Part shown: piece by piece, positions 44,369 through 55,748 of the stretch
Layout of the letters: each line of letters starts with the position of its first letter
Numbering within the stretch: the first letter of the stretch is position 1
Assembly (NCBI GenBank): GCA_030512335.1
Contig: JAULSU010000001.1
Coordinates: 3,224,001 to 3,288,000 of the forward strand
Reading direction: 5' to 3'
Origin: Immersiella caudata
Taxonomy: Eukaryota; Ascomycota; Sordariomycetes; Sordariales; Lasiosphaeriaceae
DNA: 64,000 nucleotides
Made by a program: the position numbers and the translations under genes
Notes under the pieces: generated by a model
What the model saw: only the letters and a program-made list of their open reading frames with translations
Told to the model about the DNA's origin: nothing
The model's database searches: none

Positions 44369-46984
44369 ATGTCGGTGTTTACTTTCGATCCCAACCCTCC
44401 CAAGGTTGCTTCCCCCTGGCTGAAGCCGACAGATCCCAGCAAACCACCCGTCAAGGCGCGGGCTTCGCTCCGCCGTGGAAGCATCGAGTCGGGCGTCCTG
44501 TCCGATTATGGTGTCACCAAGCTAGAAGCCGAACCCCAGGATGGACCTACGGAGTACAAACTTCACCTCCTCCTGAGACCGAGGAGGAAGTACGAGCGTA
44601 CCAGCACACCCACCCGAATCTCTGGCTCCATCCAGTCGCGTCCACCGCCGCTCAACCCGAAATCAACAAAGGAGGTGCCGGCAGTCGGCAGCGCCTCTAA
44701 CCAAACGCGCCAAGACCGCCTGGAACATCTCACGACACAGTTGCTCTGGCGGCTACAGCAGTCGTGCCCTCATCATGCTAGCTCTGCGGTGCAGGACCTC
44801 GTGGTCCCGCAACTTCCGAGTGACACCATCCCCGCGGAAGCTCCGACCAAGCTAGGGAAACTGTTGCCGGGACTAGAGGCTTCCAGAGGAGCACTGTACG
44901 AGATTGGGGTGGCTGATGACGGGACTCTAGCTGGTCTCACAAAGGATGAGATGGACGAAAGTCTCACGACACTGAATGTAATGGCCTCAAGCTTGGGATG
45001 CAGCATGAAGGTGCTCCGGATTGTGGATGTTGGTGACTGTGAGTGGGTCGACAGCGATGATTCTGAGCAAGCCTCCAGCCAGGACGCTGAGAATCCTAGG
45101 CACCATGCCCGACTATGGGTGGCGGAGGCGTTGGTTCAGCCAGACTTGTCGCCCAGAGATGGCGAGAAGCCTTCAACGCCGAAGCCGCGGTGGGAGGAGG
45201 GTCTACCGGACCCCAAAAGAAGCTCTTTGACGACCGATCAGCTTCGAGTGACGCTCACGGGGCCTTCGACCTCCGGGAAAACTACACTTTTGGGGACGTT
45301 ATCGACAGGAGCTTTGGACGATGGCCGTGGGAAAAGTCGACTGAGTCTTCTCAAGCATCTCCATGAAGTGAGCACCGGCGTCACAACGTCTGTCACCCAA
45401 GAGCTCGTTGGATACGATGAAGGGAAGATCATCAACTACCAAGATAGCAGGGTCCAGTCTTGGACAGACATTCACGACTTTACCAAAACCGGTCGTCTCG
45501 CCTTTTTGATCGACTCTGCGGGACATCCACGGTACCGTCGCACCATTCTCCGCGGAATAATCGGCTGGGCACCGCATTGGACGTTGTTCTGCATAGCCGC
45601 TGACGGTGCTAGGTCCAACTTAGGTGCCGGAGCGACATCTTCTGCCGTGGAAGTCTCAGCGCCTGTGGGTGCAGACGTCGACCTGGGGATGGCCCACCTT
45701 GATCTTTGTCTCCGACTTCGTCTTCCCCTGGCAATTGTTATTACGAAGTTGGATTTGGCTACCAAGCCAAGTGTGGCGACAACCCTGAGCAAGATCTTGA
45801 CCAGGGTGAAGGCGGCAGGGCGAGCGCCAATGATGTTGAAAAATGCCCCCTCGCAGAGCGACTTGAGCCGGGTGTCCGAACATGACCACAATGCCATCAG
45901 AAGGGTCATGGATACTTTAGTTGCGAAGGATGACTTGTTGTCAGTTGTGCCGATTGTGTTGACCAGTGCAGTCGACGGGAGGGGGGTTTCTCTTGTTCAT
46001 GCGTTGTTGCAAGGTCTACCATTGCCGCCGGGTCCAACATCTCGCGACTATATTGGAGCCGCCTTGAACCCAGAGCAGCCGGCGTGCCTCTTCCATATCG
46101 AAGATAAATTCAGCCTGCCTGCTTCCTATGCCCTTGCCACCCGGGATGTCGAGCAGCAGACTGATACAGGGACGGTGGTTGCTGGCCATCTACGCTTCGG
46201 CAGCCTCTCGATTGGCGATAAAGTCGTCGTTGGCCCGTTCCCGCCAGACGACGAGGAGTCTCGTGGCCCAACCCCTGACGACCGCCTGACACCAAGTCTT
46301 TATAGCCTTTCCATCTCGCACCCCTCATCGGCTGAGCTGAACCGTATCGCAGCTAAGAGTGTGGTCTCTGCATCTACCATTAAGGGCGAGTGGCATACCG
46401 CATCCATTGTCAGTATTCGCAATCTCCGACTCCCCGTCCAGACTCTTACGGCGGGTCAAGTCGGGTCAATTGGAATGGTCTTTGACACACCGAAGCATGA
46501 GACGGATGGTGGACTGGGGCACTCTTCGTCGATCCCCAAGCTGCGGAAAGGGATGGTCCTGGCTGTTCCCAGTCAACACATGACAGCTACCGGGCTGTCC
46601 CTCCAGGCGGCCAGCGGCATGACGGCCGTCTTTGAAGATGCCGATGCTAGCTCGCTGACGGTGGGAAGTCTTGTCAATGTCTATGTTGCCAGCGTCCGCG
46701 CCTCAGCTCGGGTTTTGCGGGTCTTGAAGATCAACGATCCAGATGATGCGAGCGAGCTGCCCACGGAAGAGATCGACGATTTGTTCAGCCTCAGTGAGGA
46801 GATGGGCGTCGAGGACTTGGATTCTGCGCCCGTGATTGAGGGTGGAGTGGAAGTACAGCTGGAGTTGCTGAACAATCGCGAGTGGATTGAACTGGGCTCA
46901 CGGATTCTGGTGTTGGAAGGGGAGAGCAAAAAGAAGTCCGGCCTTGAAGGGTATATGGGCAAGGTTGTTGAGATTGTGGAATAG
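44369..46984 (+). CDS. GTPBP1/GTPBP2-like translational GTPase
   Basis: One exon of 871 residues from the first ATG (MSVFTFDPNPPK); the 18 codons upstream start with TTG only. A long N-terminal region precedes the GTPase domain. The domain has a P-loop GPSTSGKTT (about 297-305), a Thr-rich switch I (STGVTTSVTQELVGYD), DSAGHPRYRRT as G3 (about 381) and ITKLDL as G4 (about 457). Two EF-Tu-like beta domains follow and end in NREWIELGSRILVLEG. GTPBP1/2 proteins are eEF1A relatives linked to stalled ribosome rescue and mRNA decay in animals. The fungal role is unknown. No frame breaks. Confidence 0.85.
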   Translation: MSVFTFDPNPPKVASPWLKPTDPSKPPVKARASLRRGSIESGVLSDYGVTKLEAEPQDGPTEYKLHLLLRPRRKYERTSTPTRISGSIQSRPPPLNPKSTKEVPAVGSASNQTRQDRLEHLTTQLLWRLQQSCPHHASSAVQDLVVPQLPSDTIPAEAPTKLGKLLPGLEASRGALYEIGVADDGTLAGLTKDEMDESLTTLNVMASSLGCSMKVLRIVDVGDCEWVDSDDSEQASSQDAENPRHHARLWVAEALVQPDLSPRDGEKPSTPKPRWEEGLPDPKRSSLTTDQLRVTLTGPSTSGKTTLLGTLSTGALDDGRGKSRLSLLKHLHEVSTGVTTSVTQELVGYDEGKIINYQDSRVQSWTDIHDFTKTGRLAFLIDSAGHPRYRRTILRGIIGWAPHWTLFCIAADGARSNLGAGATSSAVEVSAPVGADVDLGMAHLDLCLRLRLPLAIVITKLDLATKPSVATTLSKILTRVKAAGRAPMMLKNAPSQSDLSRVSEHDHNAIRRVMDTLVAKDDLLSVVPIVLTSAVDGRGVSLVHALLQGLPLPPGPTSRDYIGAALNPEQPACLFHIEDKFSLPASYALATRDVEQQTDTGTVVAGHLRFGSLSIGDKVVVGPFPPDDEESRGPTPDDRLTPSLYSLSISHPSSAELNRIAAKSVVSASTIKGEWHTASIVSIRNLRLPVQTLTAGQVGSIGMVFDTPKHETDGGLGHSSSIPKLRKGMVLAVPSQHMTATGLSLQAASGMTAVFEDADASSLTVGSLVNVYVASVRASARVLRVLKINDPDDASELPTEEIDDLFSLSEEMGVEDLDSAPVIEGGVEVQLELLNNREWIELGSRILVLEGESKKKSGLEGYMGKVVEIVE

Positions 46985-47216
46985 CGGGTTGATGATGTTG
47001 GCTTTCTTGTTGGTCGGTTTTTGTTTCTCTTTCTGTTGATGTCAGCGGTTTGTGCCGTTTCAAGTGATGTTTTCTTCTTGCAGCGTTCAGCCAGAAGCTT
47101 GATTGTGGATATCGGTTTGTTTATTGCTCCTTGAATAGATTTTTGTTCTAATGAACGCCTTGACGCCATACCCATGCCGCGGAGATTGCAGTCCGCAAAA
47201 TCTTATGCCACCGTCA

Positions 47217-47658
47217 TCATGCCCGAACCAATCCGTAGAATAGCGTCCATGTAAGAATGAAGCCAGCCAGCCCGTTCATCAAGCCGCCTGCCCAGAACTC
47301 GAACGGTGTTCGGAAGTATGAACTTGTGTCGAGGGGTTTAGATGCCCCGCCCTTGCTCAAGGCCACGGAGGATGATGCCGGGGCAACGCGCACGACGTAG
47401 AGCAGGAAAACCGTCAATAGGGAGAAGACGATGTAGAACAGGAAGCCGCTGTACGACTCGAGGCCGAGGATGCCAGCACTAATGCCGAAGAGTGAGGCTG
47501 TGAGGGACTGAAGGTTGTAGAGAGTCTAATTACGGATGGCCCGTTAGCCGGGGTGTACTTGTCAGCGGAGGGATGAAGGGGGCGCAACGAGCCTTGGAGT
47601 TGTGCTGGATTGACTCAGGCACGAGCGGGGAGATCTGGAGCTCCTGTTCGGATGGCAT
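47217..47658 (-). CDS. EMC6: ER membrane protein complex subunit 6
   Basis: Exons 47658-47593 and 47525-47217 give 124 residues. The protein has the EMC6 core: SLTASLFGISAGILGLESYSGFLFYIVF, a second helix (LLTVFLLYVVRVAP), a loop, and FEFWAGGLMNGLAGFILTWTLFYGLV. EMC inserts membrane proteins at the ER. The 67-nt intron begins with GC (AAG|GCTCGT) and ends with AG, with a CTAAC branch motif. No GT donor in the region keeps the frame into TLYNLQSLT. The 5' exon (PSEQELQISPLVPESIQHNS) also fits the family. Confidence 0.9.
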
Positions 47659-48842
47659 TTTCGAATGTAGTTATGAACGCGGGCGTGGAGATCGGTTGTA
47701 GGCCGGAGGTCGCCACGGGGCTGTTGAGACGCCGGGAGGCTGAGGGTCTTCGTTTCGGCGCGGCGGTGCGGCGGGCTGTTTGATGCGGCTCGAATTGGGT
47801 GATCGTCTAATGTTTGGCGCACGTGGTGGGTTCCCTTGCTGCGGTCAGAGAGTGGAAACAAAATTGGGGGGCGATTGAGAACCCCCTCGAAACTGGTTCC
47901 GGCGGGCCTCGGGCTAGCCGCTTTTGGGAATAATTACGCACTACTTGTCCCTGCTGGTAATTTAACCTACCGGGGGGCGCGACCCAAACTTACGATGTGT
48001 GTTTACTTGTGGCCGCTGGGGATGTGTGGGAGCTATTGTATGGGCTGTTGATGAGTTCGAGTGGGTTTCTAAAGCTCTAGAGGCTTGAAACATTCGAATT
48101 TCTCAAGTCTCCTTCAACCGTCTACGTTCGTTATCTTTTAGCTAGTCTTGTGGCTAAAGCTCCTGAGGTCGAGTTCGTGGAGAGAGCTAGCCCCTTGGCG
48201 TTATTGGCGTAATTTGATTGGCTTATGCGCACAGCAGTGGGAATAGCTGGTATTCTCCAAGCGAAGGGAACGGGGCTGGCGGGTTAATCTGTGGATAGAA
48301 TGAGGTGGAGGCGTGCTACAGAAGGTTTGATGAGGTGTTAGTGCGCTGGTGTGCTCCTCCAGCTTGCCCGCATGTGCATCGTCGATCCTTTGCTGCCGAC
48401 TTCAACTCTTCCACATACACAACATCGAGAGTTCTTCGCCGCGCGCTTCCACACCCAACGAATATGCAGAGCGGCAACGAGTAGCGCTAGCCAGTCACAT
48501 TATCCAACAGTCGTCATTCTTGGCCACCACAGGGCCGCCGTTTTTGCAACAGCTGATTCATCCACTGACACGCCATACGCCTTTGTGTCTCGCCTCGTGG
48601 GACTCTGGAGTTCAGATCGGGTCGCTTTGGTCGAGCAAAAGGTCGCTTGTTGGTGTGCACCAGATGGAGAGGGGGCGTACAGCCCGACGACCGCACAGCA
48701 TCCTTCATGGAGACCGTCATTCTCGACCACACTCCTTTGTCCGAATACCTGATCGGTTCGTTGCCTCCTTTTTCCCATTCAGCTCCAACTCTATACTTCA
48801 CCATCGGGCACCCCTGAACGTCACAATATCTAACCAAACACC
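47659..48842. other. Divergent intergenic region, 1.2 kb
   Basis: Between EMC6 and the Vezatin-like gene. No gene or RNA recognised; presumably both promoters and a long 5' leader. Confidence 0.45.
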
Positions 48843-50763
48843 ATGGTAGACCAGGGCGAGGAGCAGCACGAAAGCTGGGGACCAACTCCACCAGCATCGG
48901 AGAAGCATGAAGAATCGCCACCGGGAAGCCCGGTCTTTGCGCCAGTAGGCCGCCCCATGGTAAAGAAGCGCTTTCGCAACAAGGTACCGGATCCGCTGCA
49001 CATCGATATTCCGCGCATGAAGCGACTAAGTTCGCTCAACACGTACTCAAGCGCTGTCGCTTCAAGCATCGACCGGGCCGACAACCTCAAGTTTATTGAG
49101 CAGTTTCGATACACGATTGTCGCGTCGCAGCTGCTCAGCGGGTCATCGATATCTGGACAGCATAATTATGGAAACAGGCGAGGAGAGGTCTCGGAGGGTG
49201 TGCGCAACGTGGTAGTTCCGACCTCGACTGGGATTGTCGCAACAGCGGTCGGCGCTCTGCTCGCGGCGTGGATCATCAGCTGGGTCTACTACGGCGGCTA
49301 TTCGCATCTCACAAAGAAGCGTGTGGTATTTGCAGCCGTGATTTTGGTGGGAGGGGCATCAGTTTCCCACATTTACATTCGACAGCAATGGCTTCGATAT
49401 CTTCGACAGCAGGCGATGGCAGAAGTTACGAAATTCGTCTCGAGTTCTCAAGACTTTGATAGCGTATCGAGCGCCGCGCTGTCCCTTGTCCAGGAGGTCG
49501 AGCTAGTCTCAAGGGGCTACAAGATGTAAGTGACGACATGAGAGCACGTCGTGTCTTTGCCAGCTAACCATTTACAGAAGCGCACCGTTACCCCCCGTCA
49601 GTCGCCTAGAGGAGAGAAGCCAGACTCGTCGGTGCGTCAGGTTGCGCAAAGCGCTAAAGGCTCAGTTCTCCGAGATGATACAGCACTACATTCAGGTGCA
49701 GACGGTAGTCAAGGGATTCTCCGAGCAGCTGTGCCTGGAGAAGTACCACGATGTTTATGACATCAGCGATTTTGACATGCAGGATGCTCTGCACGGGTTC
49801 TCCGAGGGCGAGTTCGAGGATGCCGAGTCTCTTAGGGTGCTGAAGATTGCGGCCGCCCGTTTCCACACGATCCGAAAACTTCTCCTGTGCGGGTTGCTCG
49901 CCTTCGAGGCTTCGGGCGATAACAACGATTTCTTGAGGTGGTCTACAGCCGTTGAGGGGCTCCGGACACTCAACGAGCTCACAGCTGGCTGCTATGGGAG
50001 GATACGTCAAATCCTCGGCGAAGAAGAAAGTAGGTAGCTCTTTCACTGAGACAAGCAGTTCCGGTGCTAACTGAGTCGAACAGCGTTTCCCGCGGCCGTT
50101 TCTGACGCGAAGATGCCGCTAACGCCGGGGCGAGAGAAACGGCGCAACCAGTTTTCGAAGCTTAATTCGCTCTCCACCGGCATCCGAGGTCTGCAAGCTA
50201 AACTGGCCCTGCTACGAGAGGAGTCGGAGAGGACGCTGAACGAAGCAGAGGATGTGTCGGAATTGGGCGCCAGCCTGATGGCTCAGTATGAGTCGATCGG
50301 CCAGGATTTGAAGATGCTTCAACAGGCATGGGAAGATGGAAAATCTGCTCTGGCGTCAGGTATCGACCGAAACGAGAAGCGACTTTCCTCCATCAGCGCG
50401 CTGCTCTCTCCAACAATATCGCTAAGCGGCCTGACAACGGTGGATGAAGGGACTGCAGTGGATGCCTTCAGGGCATTGACAGGCGAGTCTCCTCCCAGCT
50501 CTGCCTTTGGGAGTGCAAAGGGCGAACAGGAAGATCCTGAAGTCTTTGAGGCTGTCTCCTTGCCTCCTCGCCCACGCAGTCTCCTGACGAGAGAAGAACG
50601 AATCGTGAAGATGAAAGAAGATCGAGAGAGGAGAGAACTGGCCCGAGAATCGGCCGAGGCGAACCGAGGAATGCTCCGGGAACTCGAAACAGTCATCAAC
50701 TTACGGCCCAAAAGGGCGACTCTGCCCGCCTCTAGACCTGCTTTTGGAAGAATTTCGATATGA
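48843..50763 (+). CDS. Vezatin/Inp2-type membrane protein
   Basis: Exons 48843-49525, 49578-50029 and 50084-50763 give 604 residues. Two neighbouring hydrophobic segments (GIVATAVGALLAAWIISWVYYG and VVFAAVILVGGASVSHIYI) form a membrane hairpin near 120-170. A long helical region follows, with the segment SRGYKISAPLPPVSRLEERS at the first splice junction. This resembles the vezatin family, which includes yeast Inp2, the peroxisome receptor for the myosin Myo2. The C-terminus is coiled coil (QDLKMLQQAWEDGK, MKEDRERRELARESAE). A role in organelle transport is inference from the family. The gene name is withheld because Inp2 itself is poorly conserved. Confidence 0.7.
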
Positions 50764-51619
50764 CGTTGACGACACGCACAATCTTTTAATATTTCCTTAC
50801 CACCCGTTTTACGACATGCATGACCAAGAAACAATCCGGGGCGAGCACCATGGGTGCTGCCAGATCAAAAATACTGTTGGGCCGATTTGTATAGAGGGAT
50901 GGCGTTATTGTATTTGGCCAGAGCTTGGCTTGGATCCCATTCGTTCAACTTGGAAGTTCTCAGCCGACCAGAGCATCGGGGCTAGAGACATGACGGCGTT
51001 TTCATTCGGCGGACCAGATCATACGTTCATGATAATGGGTATTCGTATAAGTGTAATTAGACCTGTATAGTATACAACAGATCACGACGTCGCAAGCGAT
51101 GGGTCTGTCCTGGCTGAAGTGATGGGTCCCTGAGTGTCAAAGCTCCTCCAGAACGAAAGAACCTCTGAGCAATGGAGACTGAGCAAGAAAAGGGGCAAAA
51201 CGGAAAAAGAAGTGTGGCGTGAAATCGAGAGAAATCTTGGCATGCTACTTTACGAAAGCTCGAGTCTCTCAATCTGGTCAAGCCTTGGCTCAATTGCCCC
51301 CAGTTTGGGAGACTTGCATTGCGAATCACGAATTCCACCGCGTCGGAAGTGGTCCGTGCGTTATCAATTTAACGCCAGTCGCGTCCCACGCGTGTAGTGG
51401 GCTGCCTGTGTTTCCCCTCGCAAACACCAACCCACCTCCTGCCCAAATACTCTAACTTTGCGTTGAGCCAGCAACTGTTCGGCATCCGCTCCTCCGAAAG
51501 CCCTTCACATTGGAGCTGTAAAACACATTTGGAACCACTAAACAAACACATTCGGTAAGTTTTGTTGCTGCCCAATCCTCCTATTTGCGGATCACAGACT
51601 GCGGCTAACTGGCGCAGCG
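50764..51619. promoter_or_regulatory. Upstream region of PCNA
   Basis: 856 bp between the Vezatin-like gene and PCNA. It contains a perfect ACGCGT at 51388. No gene recognised. Confidence 0.5.
51388..51393. promoter_or_regulatory. ACGCGT (MluI cell-cycle box) upstream of PCNA
   Basis: A palindromic ACGCGT 227 bp before the PCNA start. In yeasts MBF (Swi6 with Mbp1 or Cdc10) binds this hexamer to drive S-phase genes, PCNA among them. Confidence 0.55.
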
Positions 51620-52582
51620 ATGTTGGAGGCACGGCTCGAGCAGGCGAGCATCCTGAAGAAGGTATGCGCAAACACCCCCGATAGTTTCTGGTTCGACGCC
51701 TCTGACATTTTCCCCTCCAGGTTGTCGACGCGATCAAGGACCTGGTCCAGGACTGCAACTTCGACTGCAATGACAGTGGAATCGCCCTGCAGGCCATGGA
51801 CAACAGCCATGTCGCCCTCGTCTCCATGATGCTCAAGGCCGAGGGCTTCTCGCCCTACCGCTGCGACAGAAACATCGCGCTCGGCGTCAACTTGACATCC
51901 CTCACCAAGGTGTTGCGCGCGGCGCAAAACGAGGACATCCTGACCCTCAAGGCTGAGGATGCGCCGGACAGCCTGAACCTCGTCTTTGAGAGCTCTGAAA
52001 ATGACAGAATCTCCGAGTACGACCTCAAGCTTATGGATATTGACCAGGAGCACTTGGGCATCCCCGACACCGACTACGCCGCCACTGTCAGCATGCCTGC
52101 GAGCGAATTCAAGCGGATCACGACCGATTTGATGGCCATGTCTGAGTCGGGTAGGCTTTCTCGTCGGGACAGGATGGGCGCCCCGGGGCATGCTAACGTG
52201 GGAACTGCGTAGTGACGATCGAGGCGAGCAAGGACGGTGTCAAGTTCTCGGCTCAAGGCGATATCGGTAACGGTTCCGTGACCCTGCGCCAGCACTCCAA
52301 TGTCGAGAAACCCGCTGAGGCCATTGAGATCGAGCTCAGCGAGCCCGTCTCCCTCACTTTCTCTCTCAAGTACCTCGTCAACTTCTGCAAGGCATCGGCG
52401 CTCTCCAACAGCGTGAAGATCTGCCTGTCGAACGAGGTGCCCCTCCTGGTAGAGTACACATTGGCGGGCAGCAGTTATCTGCGGTTCTACCTCGCGCCCA
52501 AGGTATGCATAGCCCCGCCGCTGCAGGCGTACCCGACAGCCCTGCTGACACTTTTGGACTGCAGATTGGCGACGAAGAGTAA
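51620..52582 (+). CDS. POL30: Proliferating cell nuclear antigen (sliding clamp)
   Basis: Exons 51620-51661, 51721-52150, 52213-52502 and 52565-52582 give 259 residues, the usual PCNA length. Signatures: MLEARLEQASILKKVVDAIK, FDCNDSGIALQAMDNSHVAL, LGIPDTDYAATVSMPASEF in the interdomain connecting loop, and YLRFYLAPKIGDEE at the C-terminus. The Lys of RCDRNIA... is absent in the usual K164 context, which here reads LMAMSES... so the SUMO/ubiquitin site should be checked by alignment. PCNA tethers polymerases and repair factors including REV1, which is also in this window. The last exon codes only five residues and the stop. Confidence 0.97.
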
Positions 52583-53385
52583 GCAGGCCGCGAGGCCATG
52601 GCGATTACGAAGGAATGGATATGACAGTCACACATCTTGTCGGCTCTGAGCGACAGATATGCCCAACAGCAGGGGCGGGTGCTAGTCGCGGAAGGCCTGG
52701 TGGGAAAAGTATTGTGCTGGAGCTAGGTATGGCGGCGGCCAGGGCTAACATGTTGATGATTTGGAATGATTCTGCCTTAGACGGTAATGAAATCCCTCTC
52801 CCACCCTTCAATCTTGAAACCGTCGTGTTCTACCAACAGACATCGATATCCCGAACTTGGTTGAAGTTTGTGAAGTTTTCATCTGAGACACACCGACCTG
52901 AACATTTTGCATGGGGGTGCGGGGTCAAAAATCAAGAGGCACAGGCGGGTCCCGCGGGGCAATTGACAGAAACCCAGTTCCTGAATCGACTCCTGGGCCC
53001 CCCTGTGGTTCCTGGATTCTATTCGGAGCCTTCGACTCATACGACAGTGCCCGGCATCGCTGGGGCGATTTTCTGTCGGTCACGCCGCAGAATCCTGTCG
53101 TACTCGTCAAAAGAAGGGCGGCTTTCGGATAAGATCCCCCCCAACTTGAAGCAGCCTTTTCTTCCTCCTAACATTAGTCAATCGCCGTTGCACACTCTTC
53201 GTCCGTGACCTAAACTCGCCCTTTGTCCGTCCCACCTACGCTGCCCTGAGCCCTCGAAATTCTCCCCCCTGCGCGCCGTTACTGGCTACGATCAGCGTTG
53301 CACAAGGCCCGACTCTACCCTGGGACGCCTGACGTCTGCCAGCCGTCACTAGGATCCACCGAAAGACGTTATAATCGCCTAATTG
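52583..53385. other. Intergenic, 0.8 kb
   Basis: 3' flank of PCNA and promoter of the pyridoxal kinase gene. Open frames lack domains. Confidence 0.5.
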
Positions 53386-54795
53386 ATGATGAGCGAAGGC
53401 CCTCCAGTTCCAGAAACCCGCGTGCTGGCGGTTGCCAGTCATGTAGGGCGCGCTCCCAGTCTCTTCTCGATATATGCGTCCACAAGCTAACAGCACATCT
53501 CAAGGTTGTTTCCGGGTGAGTGCCCCATTTCTCTCACTGCGCGGGGGCTTGAGTCACTCGTGAGAGTTATGGGTGGGTGTTGCCGCCCCTTTCCGGTGCT
53601 ACCCTCGGCCATCCGCTTCGCCCCTGTACAGCGTATTGACAGAAGGGATTGTCGCCAACAGATATGTCGGCAACAAGATTGCTGTGTTTAGCATGCAGAC
53701 GCTGGGCTGCGATGTTGCCGCCTTGAATACCGTGCAATTCAGTGGGTTCTTTCATCTCATCCTGCCTGCCGTGGGATGACAGTCTCTCATGCAAATTCAA
53801 CTCTGACACTGGGCGTAGGCAATCATACTGGATACGGGCAATGGACGGGAAACAAGGTCTCGGCGCCGGAAATCACAGATCTGTTCCAGGGCCTGAAGAA
53901 CGCATACCTTGATGACTTCGACATGATGTTGTCTGGGTATGTGCCAGGCGCTGAGGCCCTCGAAGCAGTCGGTCAGATCGCCGTGGAACTCAAAGGGAGA
54001 GCGAAGAAGGCGCCAGGGAGCTTCTTCTGGGTGTTGGACCCCGTCATGGGCGACAATGGCAACCTCTATGTTGCCAAAGATGTCGTACCTGTCTACAGGA
54101 GTCTAGTCAGCCACGCTGACTTGATCTTGCCCAACCAGTTTGAGGCTGAGTATGCATCTTTGTTGAACCCCCCTGAACGGGAATCAAACCGCCAGTCGCT
54201 GACGCCCCTGCTCAGACTCCTATCCGAGGTCAAGATTCAAGACATGGCCTCCCTCGGCCGCGCCATCCAAGTCATGCACGAACGCTACTGCATCCCTCAC
54301 ATCGTCATCACATCAGTGTCGCTGAACCACCCCGACCATCCAGATGCGTCGCTCTCCGTTGTCGGTTCGACCATGACCTCGGACCGCCGAGCGCGGGCCT
54401 TCAAGATCGTCTTCCCAGCTATCGACTGCTACTTCAGCGGTACTGGCGACATGTTCGCGGCACTGACAGTCGTGCGCATGCGGGAAGCTGTATGGAACAC
54501 ACCGGGTCTTTCGACGGCCGAGTCCTGGCGAAGCGATGATGCCGTCGACGCTTTGGATCTACCCCTAGCCAAGGCAGTCGAGAAGGTGCTTGCGAGCATG
54601 CATGAGGTGCTGACCAAGACGTGCGAAGCCATGGACATCGGTTTGAGGAGACGACTCGGCGAGACACAGGTCAACGGTGGAGTGGACGATAAAAAAATAC
54701 GGCTGCTCAAGAGCAAGGCTGCGGAGCTGAAGCTGGTGAGGCATGTCGATAGCATCCGGTCTCCGAAGGTCCAGTTCCGCGCGGTGAGGATGTAG
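53386..54795 (+). CDS. BUD16: Pyridoxal kinase (Bud16/Bud17-like)
   Basis: Four exons, 53386-53442, 53504-53514, 53662-53741 and 53819-54795, give 374 residues. The second exon is only 11 nt. Joined, they read VLAVASHVVSGYVGNKIAVF and VQFSNHTGYGQWTG, which are the pyridoxal kinase N-terminal motifs. The kinase core follows: LLSGYVPGAEAL-like segment (MMLSGYVPGAEAL), WVLDPVMGDNGNLYV, LILPNQFEAEY, and FSGTGDMFAAL with the catalytic Asp. The enzyme phosphorylates pyridoxal, pyridoxine and pyridoxamine with ATP to make vitamin B6 coenzyme. A second ATG directly follows the first. Confidence 0.92.
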
Positions 54796-55143
54796 AATCA
54801 TTGGTCTCTTTAGGGGGTTTTTCTTGGGTATACCTCATAGACAGCATGCTTCCGGGAGAGAGTAGTTGCCTCAACGGCCGGTTTAGAGAGATGGATAGCA
54901 GGGTTAGATTCTTCAGGTTGGCGAGAGCCAAATGGTATTTCTTCTGGCATCACGGTCTATAACCCCGACACTCCATCTCTCCACGACGAAGTTCGACCTG
55001 AATGTGTCGCGATTTTCCGTATTCCCAAGATGTCCTCTTGCTGTTCCCATGAACGCCGAACAAAAACATACCAAGGCTGTCGGTAAACCATCCATCTATC
55101 ATCCAATCATCAATGCTTGCATCCCTACGGGACGAAAAGCGGC
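54796..55143. other. Convergent intergenic region
   Basis: 3' flanks of the pyridoxal kinase and dUTPase genes. Nothing recognised. Confidence 0.5.
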
Positions 55144-55748
55144 TCAGTTGACACCCGTACTCCCAAACCCTCCAGCACCCCTCACGCTCTCTTCCAGCTC
55201 CTGCACTTCCACCACATCAGGCGTATAAATCTTCTCCAGCACAAGCTGCGCGACACGATCACCCTCCGCAACCGCGAAGTCCGTATCACTATGATTGAAC
55301 AACAACACCTTCACCTGGCCGCGGTAATCAGCGTCAATGACACCAGCACCTGTGTCGATAAAGTTCTTTGCTGCAAGGCCGGAGCGGGGCGCAATACGGC
55401 CGTCTGTTCGTAGTCCTATCAGCTTCTGTTTGCTTGCTTGCCTGCAGGTGGAGGTGAATGGAAGGGAAACATACAAGTCCCAGCCGGCACGGCCATGCTG
55501 ATGTCCGTATCCACCAGGGCCTTGCCGCGCGCGGGGATGATGGTCTCGCGGGCAGCGTAGAGATCGTAGCCTGCGGCGAAGGCGCTGCCGCGCGTGGGGA
55601 GGCGGGCTTTGCCGGAGAGCTTTTTGATCAGGAGGGGAGGGGCCTGGTCGAGAGTGGTTACGGGAGCCATGGTGGATGTGGTTTTGACGCGCTTGGCGGG
55701 AGGGGAGTTAGGAGGGGATGTTATGTTCGTTGAAGGATCGGTGGTCAT
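55144..55748 (-). CDS. DUT1: dUTP pyrophosphatase
   Basis: Exons 55748-55475 and 55403-55144 (71-nt intron) give 177 residues. The five trimeric dUTPase motifs are present: AAGYDLYAA (1), GRIAPRSGLA (2), DTGAGVIDADYRGQ (3), GDRVAQLVL (4) and RGAGGFGSTG (5). The enzyme cleaves dUTP to dUMP, keeping uracil out of DNA and feeding dTMP synthesis. The N-terminal 40 residues (MTTDPSTNITSPPNS onward) are disordered with a basic PPAKRVKT stretch that may be a nuclear signal. The frame extends upstream to 56021, but ATG 55748 or a later Met (MAPVTTLD) is a more natural start. Confidence 0.95.
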
